Assembly: GCF_051106095.1 (NCBI RefSeq) | Contig: NC_135787.1 | Coordinates: forward strand, 178,636,501-178,700,500 | Length of the DNA stretch: 64,000 nt | Direction of reading: 5' to 3' | Source: Pogona vitticeps | Taxonomy: Eukaryota > Chordata > Lepidosauria > Squamata > Agamidae | Shown here: positions 1-33,009 of the stretch, piece after piece | Layout of the letters: every line of letters begins with the position of its first letter | How positions within the stretch are numbered: the stretch's first letter is position 1 | Position numbers and translations under genes: made by a program | The notes under the pieces: model-generated | The model's database searches: none | What the model saw: only the letters and a program-made list of their open reading frames with translations | Told to the model about the DNA's origin: nothing

Positions 1-215
1 AACTGGGTCTTTAGTACTACAGTACTTGTTTTTACCATCTCTCAGAGTGGTATTTATTTGTTCCTTTTAATATTTGCATACTTGTTACAGCTTTAATATT
101 GTTTTTTAATTATGTAAACCATCGTTGTATACACATTGTATTCAGCTTTAAATATTGTATTTCAAGGATGTAAGCTGCCTTGAGTCCTTTTTAAGGAGAA
201 AAGAGAAATAAACAA
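1..215 (+). mobile_element. LINE 3' tail (L2/CR1-type), in KDM5A intron 1
   Basis: T-rich stretch ending in a conserved tail, 'gccttgagtccttttt' followed by an 'aaggagaaa...aaataaac' end. The same tail recurs at about 7010-7075 and 62180-62245, and in reverse at 36253 and 57082. Such tails close L2/CR1-type LINEs and dependent SINEs in lizards. The exact family is not assigned. Confidence 0.45.
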
Positions 216-424
216 GTTCCTGGACTAAGAACTATTTAATTCTAAATACAGTACTTCTTTTATGCTTAGTTCCAGTCAGTGAATCAGAGGCCCCAACAAA
301 AAAAATAAAATAGATCTCACAAGGCTGAACTCTGCCTACCCTGTTACATAGTGTGCCGGCCTTAGATAAAAAAAAAACAGCAAAGAGGCAATGCTGCACT
401 ACTTTACCATATCGATTTACACAA

Positions 425-575
425 GGTGTTGATGGAAATCTTGTCTTCAGTGTGGAAGAGACTGTCACTCTCAAATTGGCCTTCTCAGCCACACTAGCTG
501 CTGGTCCAAGTCCTCCATACAGAGCACGTTACCATAGTCTCTCGAGACTGAAGGATGCCTAACTAACTAACTAAC
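425..575 (+). mobile_element. LINE 3' fragment (same family as 50690-51375)
   Basis: Matches the reverse complement of the LINE at 50.7 kb: the stretch encoding a CxxC...H motif (cf. 'CLQCGRDCH' there), then the shared terminal segment with the self-complementary 'agtctctcgagact' core and 'gaaggatgcc'. It ends in an (aact)n tail. Clade uncertain. Confidence 0.6.
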
Positions 576-2620
<2,045 letters not shown>

Positions 2621-3207
2621 AAAAACCGTTTTTCCGGAACGGATTTGACCTTAGCCAAGAGCCTTGGGGCACCTTAATGGCTATCAAGTTTCGTTTAACA
2701 TACATAACCTTTCCAGGACAGCAGCTCCTTTCTTTCATCAGATCTAAAGCTGCAAATAAAACTTGTTACTGTGGTAAAGCACCACAAAACCTTTTATGGT
2801 TTTGTGGTGGGCAGGAAAGGGCATTGTAGTTTAATAACACCCAAAGGACCACATTCCTCTTTTCACTCTTTGCATCTACAGGACAAGCATCTCTGTAAAC
2901 AGCACAGAAGTAGAGGGTGGTTAAAAAGACTAACAGTGGCTTGTTTATTAGGACTTATTTGTACCATGAGCTACCTTCAAAATCTAGATGCAGTGTTATT
3001 ACTTTTCTTCCTGGCTTGCTATATGGAAAATAGTGCAGATATTCTTCATTATATCATTAATCACCCAACACAATTCCTCAAAATATCAACTGGAAACGAA
3101 CACAAAAGAAACTATTTTTCAACCATTTTTATTCTGTGGACAAAGAGCTAGTAATCTTATTTCCAATTGGCTACGTAATAAAAGTAAAAGTAGAGAAAGT
3201 CACTGGA
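2621..3207. other. Intergenic, no feature seen
   Basis: AT-richer sequence after the KDM5A CpG block. Open frames at 2771-3151 and 2988-3644 have no recognisable product, and the second runs into a LINE fragment. Confidence 0.4.
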
Positions 3208-3645
3208 TTGCTTTGTCGTGGTTGTATTCCACCATCAAGTTGCCTCTGAATCATGACGACCCTATGCATAAGCGATTCCAAACAGTCTTACTGTCAGTTG
3301 CCCTGCTCAGCTCTTGTAAATGCAAGCCTGTGGGTTTAGGGAGTCCGTCCATCTATTGGGTTTCTGCTGCTTCCCACCTTCCCCAGCATTATTGTCTTTT
3401 CCAGATAATCCTGCCTTCTTGTGATGTGCCCAAAGTAGGACAGTCTCAGCTTCAACATTTTTGCCTTCAGAGAGATCGTTCAGGCTTGCTTGAATCTAGG
3501 ACTCACTTGTTTGTTTTTCTGGTAGCCCACCCACAGTATCAACAAAGCTCTCCTCCAGCACCACATTTCAAACAAATATTTTTCTTGTCAGCTTTCTTTA
3601 CTGTCCAGCTTTCACACACATACATGAGAATCAGAAGTCATTAGG
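3208..3645 (-). mobile_element. RTE-type LINE, 3' fragment
   Basis: Read on the minus strand, the segment decays from the RTE/BovB C-terminal region. Recognisable pieces resemble 'LEKTIMLGKV' and the 'gggtcgtcatgattcagaggcaacttgatgg' type of 3' end (positions 3215-3245). It is clearly diverged from the BovB copies elsewhere in the window and may be a sister RTE family. No intact frame remains. Confidence 0.6.
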
Positions 3646-3744
3646 CAGAGCAAAGTGGCCACCAGGGCAATCTATTTGCAATATGAAAGAGCACCAGGTG
3701 GTTATTTTGACTATCAGTACTGCTGAGGAAGGTGAGATGCAGTT

Positions 3745-4599
3745 ATGGGATCTTGTGAAGCCAGAGACCTGGGTCAAGAGGTCCTGTTGGGAGTGCCGTC
3801 TCTCCCCAAAGCGTCTAAGGGGATGAAGACTACTCTACCACCTACCCGGCCTAGGATGATACATCACGGAGTAGACACCCAGGATCTGGAAATGGGTTTG
3901 AAGGGGTTAACCGTCTCTACCCATACTGAGCCCGAGTTGGCGGGAAAGGAAGAAAAGGGGCGGTCTGTGGTAGAGGCGGGAGCAGGGGATATAAATAGAG
4001 ACTGGGACGATATACCAGGGGGTTGGGAAACAATATGGTTGCAAGATCCTTGGACGGGGCATTGGGAGCAAGCCAAGGTGCCTTAAGCAGGAGGCTGAGA
4101 ACCGAAGATGAAAGGATTTGCCTCAGTGTCTGTCTTATTGGGGTGAATCAGAGACTCGTGAGTGGCGGCGTCGCTTAAGAGAGGAGGAGGCGGTAGCAAG
4201 GGAGACGGAGGCGCGCCAAGCATGGCATATGGAGGAGCTGCGGAAGATGGGATGTTACCTGGACCGTGGGACACCCAGCCGGGAGAGGGATCCCCATTAT
4301 GGGGATGGACAGGGGATGAGGAAACCCTCCCATTACTGATTACTGAGGGAACCAAAGCAGAAACCCAAGAACCTGAATGGGGGTTGACGGGTCCCTGGGA
4401 AATGAAGTCTGTGAATCCTTTTCAAACCGACATGTGGTTGCCCTTGCGAGAGCCACTGATATTGCAAGAGAAGTTCTCGACTAAACCTGTTGATGTTACT
4501 GTCCAATTTCCAGAGTTAATAAATAGAGATATTTTGTTTGATTCAAAAGTAACTCATGGTTTATTTGAAGATGGGGAGGTCCTGAGATCTTTTGCCTGA
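3745..4599 (+). mobile_element. Decayed gag-like stretch, family uncertain
   Basis: The segment contains several overlapping open pieces rich in Trp, Glu and Arg (for example WDDIPGGWETIWLQDPWTG, a charged EEAVARETEARQAWHMEELR helix, and a Pro-rich stretch) that resemble retroelement gag-type proteins more than random sequence. No reverse transcriptase or terminal repeats were found next to it. It appears broken and old. It could instead be a decayed gene of another kind. Low confidence. Confidence 0.3.
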
Positions 4600-5318
4600 G
4601 CTGCAAAAATTACACTGATTTTGGGATGAGGGACACAATTTCTACAAAATATCTTGGGCAAATCCTGTTGATGCATTTTGGAAAGCACTGAACAAGCATC
4701 CAAAAGAATAACTTTGGCATTTATATTATTTATTTACAATGAATTATAAAAGTGATATACAAACAAATGTTTAAGCAAAACATTTTCATTTCCAGCTTCA
4801 ATTGCTCTGGTAAAAGTTAACTTTTACCTGAGAGCAAAAGTCATTACGTGTGCTAATACTATTGACATCTTCTGTGTCCTTAGAGGACCCCTGTTCACAA
4901 TCTAAGTGCTTTGATAGTCCTGTAGTGAAACAGTAGCTATTTGGGTATCCTAGTGCTAAGACTCTAAAGGTCAAAACAGAAACTTTGGACAAAGTTCAAA
5001 AGCAAAGTTAGAAATCTACTCAGAACAACAAGGAACACCAATTCACTTATCTGACCATCCATACAGAAGTTTAGCTACATAGCTGCTTCACCCTAGTGCA
5101 AAAGAGAGATTGAATAAGTCTCATCACCATATCAAGGACACCCTGTAGTAATTTTCAGATGGATTCAGCCAGCAATATGGTGAGGAAGTGGACTGTACCC
5201 CAGGAAAACTCTCACGGAAATAAATTTACTAGTCTTAAATATGCCAAAATTCTTGATTTGTTTTTGTTGCTGCTATCGTTTGAAAAATTGCTCCTGAGGA
5301 TAGTTAGGCCAGGCTAAG
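4600..5318. other. Intergenic, no feature seen
   Basis: AT-rich unique-looking sequence between the gag-like remnant and the BovB fragment. No repeat family or coding exon recognised. Confidence 0.4.
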
Positions 5319-6590
5319 AAAGTTGTTGTTGTTTAGTCATTAAATCGTGTCCAACTCTTCATGACCCCGTGGACCAGAGCATGCCAGGCCCTCCTATCTT
5401 CCACTGCCTTCCAGAGTCGGGTCAAATTCATGTTGGTAGCTTCCATGACACTGTCCAACCATCTCGTCCTCTGTCGTCCCCTTCTCCTCTTGCCTTCACA
5501 CTTTCCCAACATCGGGGTCTCTTCCAGGGAGTCTTCTCTTCTCATGAGATGGCCAAAATATTGGAGCCTCAGCTTCAGGATCTGTCCTTCCAGTGAGCAC
5601 TCAGAGTTGATTTCCTTCAGAATTGATAGGTGTGCTCTCCTTGCAGTCCGGGGGACTCTCAAGAGTCTTCTCCAGCACCATAACTCAAAAGCATCAATTC
5701 TTCGGCGGTCTGCCGTCTTTATGGTCTAGCTTTCACTTTCATACATCACTACTGGAAAAACCACAGCTTTGACTATGCGGACCTTTGTCGGCAAGGTGAT
5801 GTCTCTACTTTTTAAGGTGCTTTCTAGGTTTGTTATTGCTTTCCTCCCAAGAAGCAGGCGTCTTTTCATTTCGTGGCTGCTGTCACCATCTGCAGTGATC
5901 ATGGAGCCCAAGAAGGTAAAATCTGTCACTGCCTCCATATCTTCCCCTTCTCTTTGCCAGGAGGTGATGGAACCAGTGGCCATGATCTTAATTTTTCGAT
6001 GTTGAGCTTCAGATCATTTTAGGCACTCTCCTCTTTCACCCTCATTACAAGGTTCTTTAGTACCTCCTCACTTTCTGCCATCAGAGTGGTATCATCTGCA
6101 TATCTGAGGTTGCTGATATTTCTTCTGGCAATCTTAATTCTGGCTTGGGAGTCAACCAGTCCTGCCTTTCGCATGATGTATTCTGCATATAAGTTAAATA
6201 AGTAGGGGGATAATATACAGCTTTGTTGTACTCCTTTCCCAATTTTGAATCAATCAGTTGTTCCATATTCAGTTCTAACTGTTGCTTCCAGTCCCACATA
6301 TAGATTTCTCAGGAGGTAGATAAGGTGGTCAGGCACTCCTATTCCTTTAAGGACTTGCCATAGTTTGCTATACTCCACACAATCAAAGGCTTTTGCGTAG
6401 TCAATGAAGCAGGAGTTAATTTTTTTTTTCTGGAACTCTCTAGCTTTCTCCATAATACAGTGCACGTGAGCAATTTGGTCTCTAGTTCCTCTGCCCCTTC
6501 GAAATCCAGCTTGTACTTCTGGGAGTTCTCGGTCCACATACTGCTGAAGCTTACCTTGGAGGATTTTGAGCATAACCTTGCTAGTATTAT
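5319..6590 (-). mobile_element. RTE-BovB LINE, 5'-truncated
   Basis: The 3' end lies at the left (reverse complement ends 'gtttagtcgtt..caacaac'-like). Reading leftward on the minus strand one sees the reverse transcriptase (GFRRGRGTRDQIAHVHCIME, SCFIDYAKAFDCVEYSKLW), then thumb and C-terminal pieces (LGSMITADGDSS, HLSILKEINSECSLEGQILK, GKCEGKRRRGRQRTRWLDSV, VHGVMKSWTRFND). These are diagnostic for BovB. The endonuclease part is missing and the frame is interrupted by several shifts, so it is dead. Confidence 0.9.
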
Positions 6591-6689
6591 ACTATGAAAG
6601 TAGCTGGCCTAAAACCATGAGATGAATTTTATGGTTCAATACAGACTTGAGCTCAGATTTCCACATTCCTGCTTAATATTCTAACCACT

Positions 6690-6835
6690 ATTGTCATTAA
6701 GTCGTGTCGGACTCTTCGTGACCCCATGGACCAGAGCACACCAGGCTCTCCTGTCTTCTACTGCCTCTAGGAGTTGGGTCATTCAAATTCATGTTGGTAG
6801 CCTTGGTGACGACACTGTCCAACCATCTCATAGAT
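6690..6835 (-). mobile_element. RTE-BovB LINE, short 3' fragment
   Basis: A second copy of the BovB 3' end lies 100 bases upstream of the larger fragment and in the same orientation ('cattaagtcgtgtcggactc', 'gaccccatggaccagagca'). It is a separate short insertion or a piece split off by rearrangement. Confidence 0.8.
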
Positions 6836-7009
6836 GATCTTAGTCACTACCAGTTAAGAGCAAAAAAGTTCCAATCTTGAGCTGGAAATGATTGCAGCTG
6901 GATTAACCCCATCCTTAACACCACACGGCTAATCCTTTGAGTCTCCCATGATATTTTTTTAAAAAGCAGATTACACGTTCAGATAAATGCATATATACAG
7001 TAATTCCTT

Positions 7010-7075
7010 TGATTATCATGAGCCGCCTTGGGTCCCTTTATCGGGAGAAAGGCGGCATATAAATAAAATAAACAG
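7010..7075 (+). mobile_element. L2/CR1-type 3' tail
   Basis: Tail 'gagccgccttgggtcccttt' then 'gggagaaaggcggcatataaataaaataaa'-type end, a standard lizard LINE/SINE terminus. Only the tail is recognisable. Confidence 0.6.
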
Positions 7076-7319
7076 GTATTTCTCCCTCTTACAGTGTTTT
7101 TTTTTCTTTAACCAACTCCTTGAATCCGTGTGGCTGAGGATTCTGTAGTTTGTAGTCCAAAAAGTCACATTTCCAGCGTGAGAACATATAAACCTTTCAC
7201 TGCTTAGGTGCCTGAGATAAAAGACACGCGACCAAGCTACGGTACCTCCCAGTTGACAAGCTAATTTACCAAATGTGTATTAACGAAACTTCGTGTTATG
7301 AACAAACAAGCCCGCCGCT

Positions 7320-7519
7320 TCTACCCGCTGAATCAGCGCCTCGTACAGCCAGAGCCTTTCCCGTTGGGACTTCATTTCCCATGAACCTCTTTAAAAGGGT
7401 AGCCGGGTGGCTAGATAGAGAGCTGTGATTGGACAAAACTCCGAGCGTTCTTTGTCACATGCCTTGCGATTGGAGGAGTATTCAAGCCTTTCGCTTGATT
7501 TTTTTTTTATTTTTTTTTA
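7320..7519 (+). promoter_or_regulatory. CCDC77: CCDC77 proximal promoter
   Basis: Two inverted CCAAT boxes (GATTGG at 7427-7432 and ATTGG at 7469-7473, about 41 bases apart) lie just ahead of a GC-rich segment. That spacing is typical of NF-Y-driven, TATA-less promoters. The block precedes the first good donor candidate and lies 1.7 kb ahead of the first coding exon, which itself begins at an acceptor and so needs an upstream exon. Confidence 0.55.
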
Positions 7520-7590
7520 AGTTTTTCGGTTGAGAGCCAGAGTAGCGGCAGAGGCGGGAAGGGACGTTTTGCGGCGGCGAGGTGTTCGTG
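7520..7590 (+). other. CCDC77: Candidate CCDC77 untranslated first exon
   Basis: GC-rich stretch with a possible donor at 7591 (GTGAGG) after 'gttcgtg'. The exon containing the start codon opens with an acceptor at 9197/9198, so an untranslated exon must exist upstream, and this is the best candidate. Start and end are inferred. Confidence 0.4.
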
Positions 7591-7726
7591 GTGAGGAAAG
7601 AGACGGGCAAGCGCGGGAGGCAGAAGAAGAGCTTGCAAACCAGATGCTCGGAAGGGAGCGGGTCTGTTGTGGGGGGTTGTATGGAGTTCTGCCAGGGAGG
7701 GATCAGTTCCTGGCCGATCTTCATTT

Positions 7727-7775
7727 TTAATAATATTATTTCGACTTATATACCGCCCTATGGTGCTAAATTGCA
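7727..7775 (-). mobile_element. SINE 3' tail fragment
   Basis: Reverse complement reads 'agcac..agggcggtatataagtcg' followed by an AT-rich tail, the same terminus as the SINEs at 53645 and 59562. Only the tail survives. Confidence 0.5.
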
Positions 7776-8039
7776 AGGCAGAAGCATCAGAAGAGCCTGG
7801 TGCCCAGGAAAAGAAAGCATCCTTTTGACACGTGGATGGTCCCCTTTGGTTTCTCCCACGAGTTTGGTGCGGACCCCACCGTTGTGTGGTAAATACTGAG
7901 CAGGATCCTGGAGTTTGGCTTGAGGAGAGCTGAGTAAACTCTCCCACCCCTTTCTCAGCAGCAGAGTTCAGACCCATTCTGGATCTCTCCTGTTTTCTCA
8001 AGTCAAGTTCACAGGGTTGGTGGTGGGAAGAAATCAAGG

Positions 8040-9197
8040 GGGATCATCTGTGTTCTGATATTTGGTGGGCAAAGTCTGTTCACTAGCCCAGGAGTGGGTA
8101 GCCTGATCACTGATAGCTGCTCATGCTCTCCATAATTTAAGCCTCCCTTTCAGATATTCTCTTACATACCACTAGCGTTTCCAACCAACAACAGTTCCAG
8201 CTGGTTTAAATATCCTGGCCCAAGGACAGCACTCTGATGTCCCCTGTTTCCTTGCTCTCTCATGGAGAGTTTAGTTGTAATCCTCACAGCAACTGAAGAG
8301 AGAAGTGGATTGGCCCAGGTAGAATACACTATATATTATTGCAAGATAATACACAGGGTGCTTGTTTTTTTTTCCTACAAGGAAATGATATTTGTAGAAG
8401 TACATTGTATGAAACAGACCTTACTGATTGCCATGTTGCTCATTCAGAGGCACTCTTTGTTCGACATTACTTTCAGAGTTTCCCAAAAGTGGCGTAAGCC
8501 GTAAGGATCCATGATAGAAACTTGCCACAGAGTGGGTTGTGAGAAGATGATGGGTATGTCAGTCTATGGGTGGTGGTAAATTGAAGATGCAGCAAGCTGA
8601 AAGTGGTGGAACAAAACATAAAGGAAATGCAAATAAAAAACCCTAAAGGATACCTATAAAACTTGAATACTAAATATTAATTAAATTGTGAAATGATTTT
8701 ATTTTTGTTTGTTTTTAAATGATGTAGATGAGATAGTTGTGAGCTAGATGTAGGTGGAGAAGTTTTGCAGAAAATGCTAGCACGATCACAGTCTTAATTT
8801 TTAAAAAGGCTTAAGAAATTTTGGAAAACCTAGTTGTGCCCAGGTGTTATAAGTCAGGATTGAAGTGACTCACAGTGGTGGACTAGATCAACCATCTGAT
8901 TTAGTATGTCAGCCCCTTGTATGTTTTACCTGACATATTCATTATAGGAACAAATAACAGGAAAAACATAATTTGGAAAGCAGCAAATTTTACTTTGTTT
9001 TCTTATATTTTGACTGAAACAGCAAGGCAGAGTTAAAGGTACAGTATGTCCTGGAATGGAGACAATTGTGAAGGAACCTTAATTAGTTCCTTTCTTAAAG
9101 CAATTTATCTGTACAGTGGAAAGCAGGATATGAAACAACCATTCTTCCTCCAAGCTCTTGGTCACATGTTTCTAATACTTTATATTTTATGCTGCAG
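8040..9197. other. CCDC77: CCDC77 intron (5' UTR intron), no feature seen
   Basis: No exon or recognisable repeat except a possible weak CR1-type 3' trace near 8875-8940. The last bases (polypyrimidine-poor 'ttttatgctgcag') form the acceptor for the first coding exon. Confidence 0.4.
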
Positions 9198-9208
9198 GAA
9201 TGAGAGTC

Positions 9209-28930
<19,722 letters not shown>

Positions 28931-29269
28931 TAAAGATACCAGTCAGGACCAGTAATATAGTTAAAGGGCATTGTAGCAACAGTTTCTCTATATTTTGTGA
29001 CAAGACATGAGGCTTTCTATGACTCTAGGGCATACTTTATGCTCTAGAATGTGAAGGAGCCCATTAAAGCGAATAGAACATTTTGAAATAGTTTATTTTA
29101 TCATTTTAAATAAGATTGTATTTTTTTTAATCCCTGTTCGGTGTGACTTTTCTTCCATATGATATTTGTTTAGGCACAGATTGTTCCAGAATCATTTGTG
29201 ATTTTGTATGCTACCACTGCAGCTGTAGATACTTTTTACTTTTAATATGGTGCATTATACAGCTATCAC

Positions 29270-29275
29270 AATAAA
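29270..29275 (+). terminator. CCDC77: CCDC77 polyadenylation signal AATAAA
   Basis: AATAAA lies 340 bases after the stop codon, in an AT-rich 3' UTR (28931 to about 29290). It is the first canonical signal after the stop. Confidence 0.75.
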
Positions 29276-29384
29276 GCAATTAATTATGTACTCCTCAGCA
29301 ATTACTCTATTTAGCAGGTTCAAGACAGTTTGGAATGAAGTTTAGCCACCTTTCTAGTATCGGTAGGCAAAGGGATAGAAATGG

Positions 29385-29490
29385 GCCTTTGTTGAACTGC
29401 AGCCCCCATCAGAGCCAGCCAGGATAGCTAATACAGTAATGAGAAGTGTTGGGAATTGTGGTCGAGAGCCACACTTTGCCCATCCCATCT
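29385..29490. mobile_element. hAT-like MITE remnant
   Basis: 'aactgcagcccccatcagag' in the centre and 'gagccacactttgcccatcc' at the right match a common squamate hAT MITE whose ends read GGGCAAAGTGTGGC. The left end is diverged. A second remnant lies at 58168-58305. Confidence 0.5.
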
Positions 29491-29499
29491 TAAAGCATG

Positions 29500-31600
29500 C
29501 CATGGAAACAAGTGTTTTCTAAATCAGAAACTAACCTCTCCAACTAAGTGCTAATTTGATTTTTTTTAGAATTCTAGTCCAATCTAAATCTTTTGTTTGT
29601 AAGTAATCCTTGTTGATTTTAAATTTTTATTTTGTATAAGTATCCCGATGATTATCACTCTGTGTACACTTTATCGCAGGTGACAGGACCAGAGCCTCAC
29701 ACATTTGTTTTACGTAGCATGAAGGGTATTTAGGATTCTAATCTTACATCCCAATATACTCAAAAGAACTTGCTTATAAATACAGGTTATCAGTCTGTCC
29801 AGCTGGTTCTTTCCACTTACAAACTCAAGGCGTAATGGCTCAGTTACAGAATTCCTCCTGGTGCAAGATATATAGAGAAAAATTATTCAGCACTGGATAT
29901 TTGTCCTCTGATGTGATATTAAATTTGACATTATTTTGGTATTTTGCACTGTTTTTATCATCTCAGAAACTGGTAGTAGGAGCCTTTGCGCAGACCATCA
30001 CAGATCTTAGACAAATATATTAATCTGTTTTCCGTAGAAATATTAGTATGTTTTTCATGGAGATCACTTTTGTATAGGAAAGAGAACAGAAAATATATTG
30101 TGGCAAGAATGTCACAATCTGCTTTCCTTTTGATAATATCATGGTTTCCCTGTGCATAGACATGCTGTGGAATAAACGCACATGCAGGTAGAGCACAAGA
30201 TAATCTGGACTCAATCTTCACATATATAAAAATAAAAATGCTTTCTATTAGGAACTGTTCAACATTTCGAGCAATCTTTAGCTTTCGTAGAAGACATCTT
30301 TGGTTATTCCAACCCACCCTCCCTGGACATTTAGGTAGCCAGACCACCTTGCTGCCAGAAGGTAGTCCTAACTTCCACCTCCATACAGTTACTGTTGGAA
30401 TGACTTTTAGTGACAGAAAAGAATATTTACAGTAAGCAAGAAGCTGAAAATAGAGTATAGCAAGGCAGTTATCTGGTTTCGTTGTTCTGCTCACTCAAAT
30501 CTGACAAAGTAAGACTAATGTAGATGCGGCTGAAGCAACTGTTTGCACTGCAAATATAGATGTGATGCATTATCAGATTTTTCCCTGTACTGGCAACATA
30601 CCAGACTGTATGCTTGTCTAGTTTCAACCAGGATATAACTGTTTATTGAGTAGATACACAGAGTGATATTTCCTTGATTATCACTAGGGAGTAAGATGCT
30701 TAGTAGTATTTGAAAGTGCCTTAGAGGTGTGTGTTTTTGTGTGTGTTGTTGATGAGTTTATTGGTTTGTTTTTGTGTTTTGGATTTGGTTGTGACTTGTC
30801 TTTGTAATTGTGCCTTTTTGTACACTTGTCAATTCAATCAGAATCAAATTTTAAAAGTTTTAAAAATTAGAACTGAAATGCTTTTAAATGAAAATTGTTA
30901 TATGGTGCCTAAAAGATGAGTGTGTATTGTAGCATAAGCTTACATGAACTGGATTCTTGTCTAATCTACAGTTGATTGATACATTAATATAAAGAAAAGA
31001 AATGCAAACACTGGTGCCCAAAAGCCATGAAATGAGTGGTTGCAGTCTTTAGTATTCATATGCAAAGCTCAGATGTATGATGAGCACAGAAATTACAGAC
31101 AGTTGTGCTGTTCTATAAGGGAAACAAATCCAGAGTAGCAACATTGCAATACCTTTTATTTATTAGTATCAATTATAAAAAGACTAAGACACTTGACTTC
31201 CATAGATGTTTATACACAGTGTAGAAAAACAATTTCAAGGCACTGGAGAAGCTTCAAAGTCTGCTGGTGGTAACAAGGTTAAAAAGTAATACAGGCGTTG
31301 TTATGCAAATATAATTAGGTTAGTTGTTTCTATATGGAGAAGATTTCAAGCTCCAGTAATAGCTTATGTCACAATTCTCTCACTGAAAACAATAACTTGA
31401 ACCTATTTATGGTTCTAGTGGGAACACACTGGTTCCTTCTCACACTACAACGAAGAAAAACATGATCCTACTTAACAACAGAAATGGAAATTTAATTTTA
31501 GGTGTTACACTAGATGACCAATCAATAAAATAAATCAAAATCTGCCCCAGCCCCTGAAGCCCCATCACTGGGGGGAGGTGAGTTTCTGCTAATTCCATGG
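29500..31600. other. Intergenic, downstream of CCDC77
   Basis: No exon or repeat family recognised. The frame at 29958-30494 on the minus strand (178 codons) has no recognisable product and low-complexity neighbours. Probably chance. Confidence 0.35.
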
Positions 31601-31613
31601 TAAGTGCACTGAC

Positions 31614-31914
31614 TAATACTTTTATGAACAGTCTTTTTTCTCTCTCTGGACTTTTTGCAGAAGAGCTGAAAACCACCATTACAAAGATAGTAATTGGTGA
31701 TAACAGATCTTCGTGACTCTGATGTGGTAATTTAACATTTTATAGTGGGGGAAAATTCCTGGCCTTAAGTTAATGATGGAAAAGAAAGGAATCAAATCTG
31801 CAGACAAAGTCTTATTGTTTGTCAAGTGCTCTTACTGTTGTTCTGGTAATGGTGGTTTTCTGCTTTTCTGCAAAATGTCCAGAGAGAGAAAAGAGACTGT
31901 TCATAAAAGTATTA
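31614..31914. repeat. 69-bp inverted repeat with 162-bp spacer
   Basis: Left arm 31614-31683 and right arm 31846-31914 are reverse complements with about 4 mismatches in 69. The arms include 'aatacttttatgaacagtc' and 'gaaaaccaccattac'. No terminal motif or target duplication of a named transposon was seen. A transcript would fold into a long hairpin. Confidence 0.85.
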
Positions 31915-32474
31915 TTTCCCTTCCCCGTGGTATAAAAGGAACTTTCCACAGCCTGTCTATGTTTACTTGTCTTATTTTTTTGCATTTTCTCTTCTTCAGC
32001 CTAGACTTCTCAGAGGAAGACAAAGATCCTGGCAGCTCCCTACTCTGTTCAAGAAAGAGCTCTTTATCCAGCTTTTCACTTATTTTTAATTTCTAAATAT
32101 GCCCATGTATAAATATATAAGGATCTAAATGTCTCAAGAGCCACCATCTAGTATGGTATTCTTGAGAAGCAGGTTTATAATTTATTTCATCTGCTAATTG
32201 GGAAACCTAGAGGTGAGGTTAAACTTCAGTTGTTAGCTTTGTGTGTCCCAGGATAGACTTTTTTTCACTTGTTAGACCAACCTAATCCCTGCACTCATGA
32301 ACATGAACTAATAATGATATATACACTCCTGTGGTGCCCTTACTGTGCATGTCAAATTTCAAGAATTTCATGGTCCAGGAGCTATGGATCTGACAGATGC
32401 TCACATGTGTCGGCCAAAATGCGGCCGAACAGTTTTGAGTGCTTAGGACATTGCTGCTGAGGTGAAAAAAACTA

Positions 32475-33006
32475 CTGTATTTGCTGGCGTATAAGACTAG
32501 TTTTTTGCCCTGAAAAACATGCCTCCAAGTGGGGGGGGGTCATCTTATACGCCGGGTGCACTTCAGTTGGGATAGACATAGCTGCCCGTAGTGGCCTTCC
32601 GATGCTCGCCCGGTGCCCATAGTAGCCTCCTGATGCCTGCCCACCTCATTCTACATACCGTCCAGTATCGTGCTGTATCCAGCACAGCCGCAGCGAGCAT
32701 CAGCAGCGAGACAGGGGTGCCAGCCTTTTCGACGTGACTGGCCCATTTTGCTCAGCGGGAAGCAGCGGCGCTCCGGCCCGCCCCTTGTCTACGCAGAGCT
32801 CACACATGCGCACTTGCCGGTCACAGGGAGATGGAGGGGCGGGCTGAAGGCGCTGCGGTCACACTGCGGCCGTACAATGGTGACAAGGAATGGCACCTTT
32901 TATTTGGTGTGTGGAAGAGTGAGTAGTCTTATACGGCGAGTATATAACAAACTCTATATTTTGAGTGGAAATGTTGGGGGGTTGTCTTATACGCCGGCAA
33001 ATACGG
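32475..33006. mobile_element. MITE with 'GGCGTATAAGAC' ends, 532 bp
   Basis: Inverted ends CTGTATTTGCTGGCGTATAA and the complement of 'ttatacgccggcaaatacgg'. TA lies on both sides (32473-32474 and 33007-33008). The interior is GC-rich with no coding sequence. The TA duplication suggests a TcMar-type element; superfamily not certain. Confidence 0.7.
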
Positions 33007-33009
33007 TAA

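Noticed and set aside
29958-30494. 178-codon minus-strand frame
   Set aside because: No recognisable domain, no splice or promoter context, AT-rich; treated as chance.
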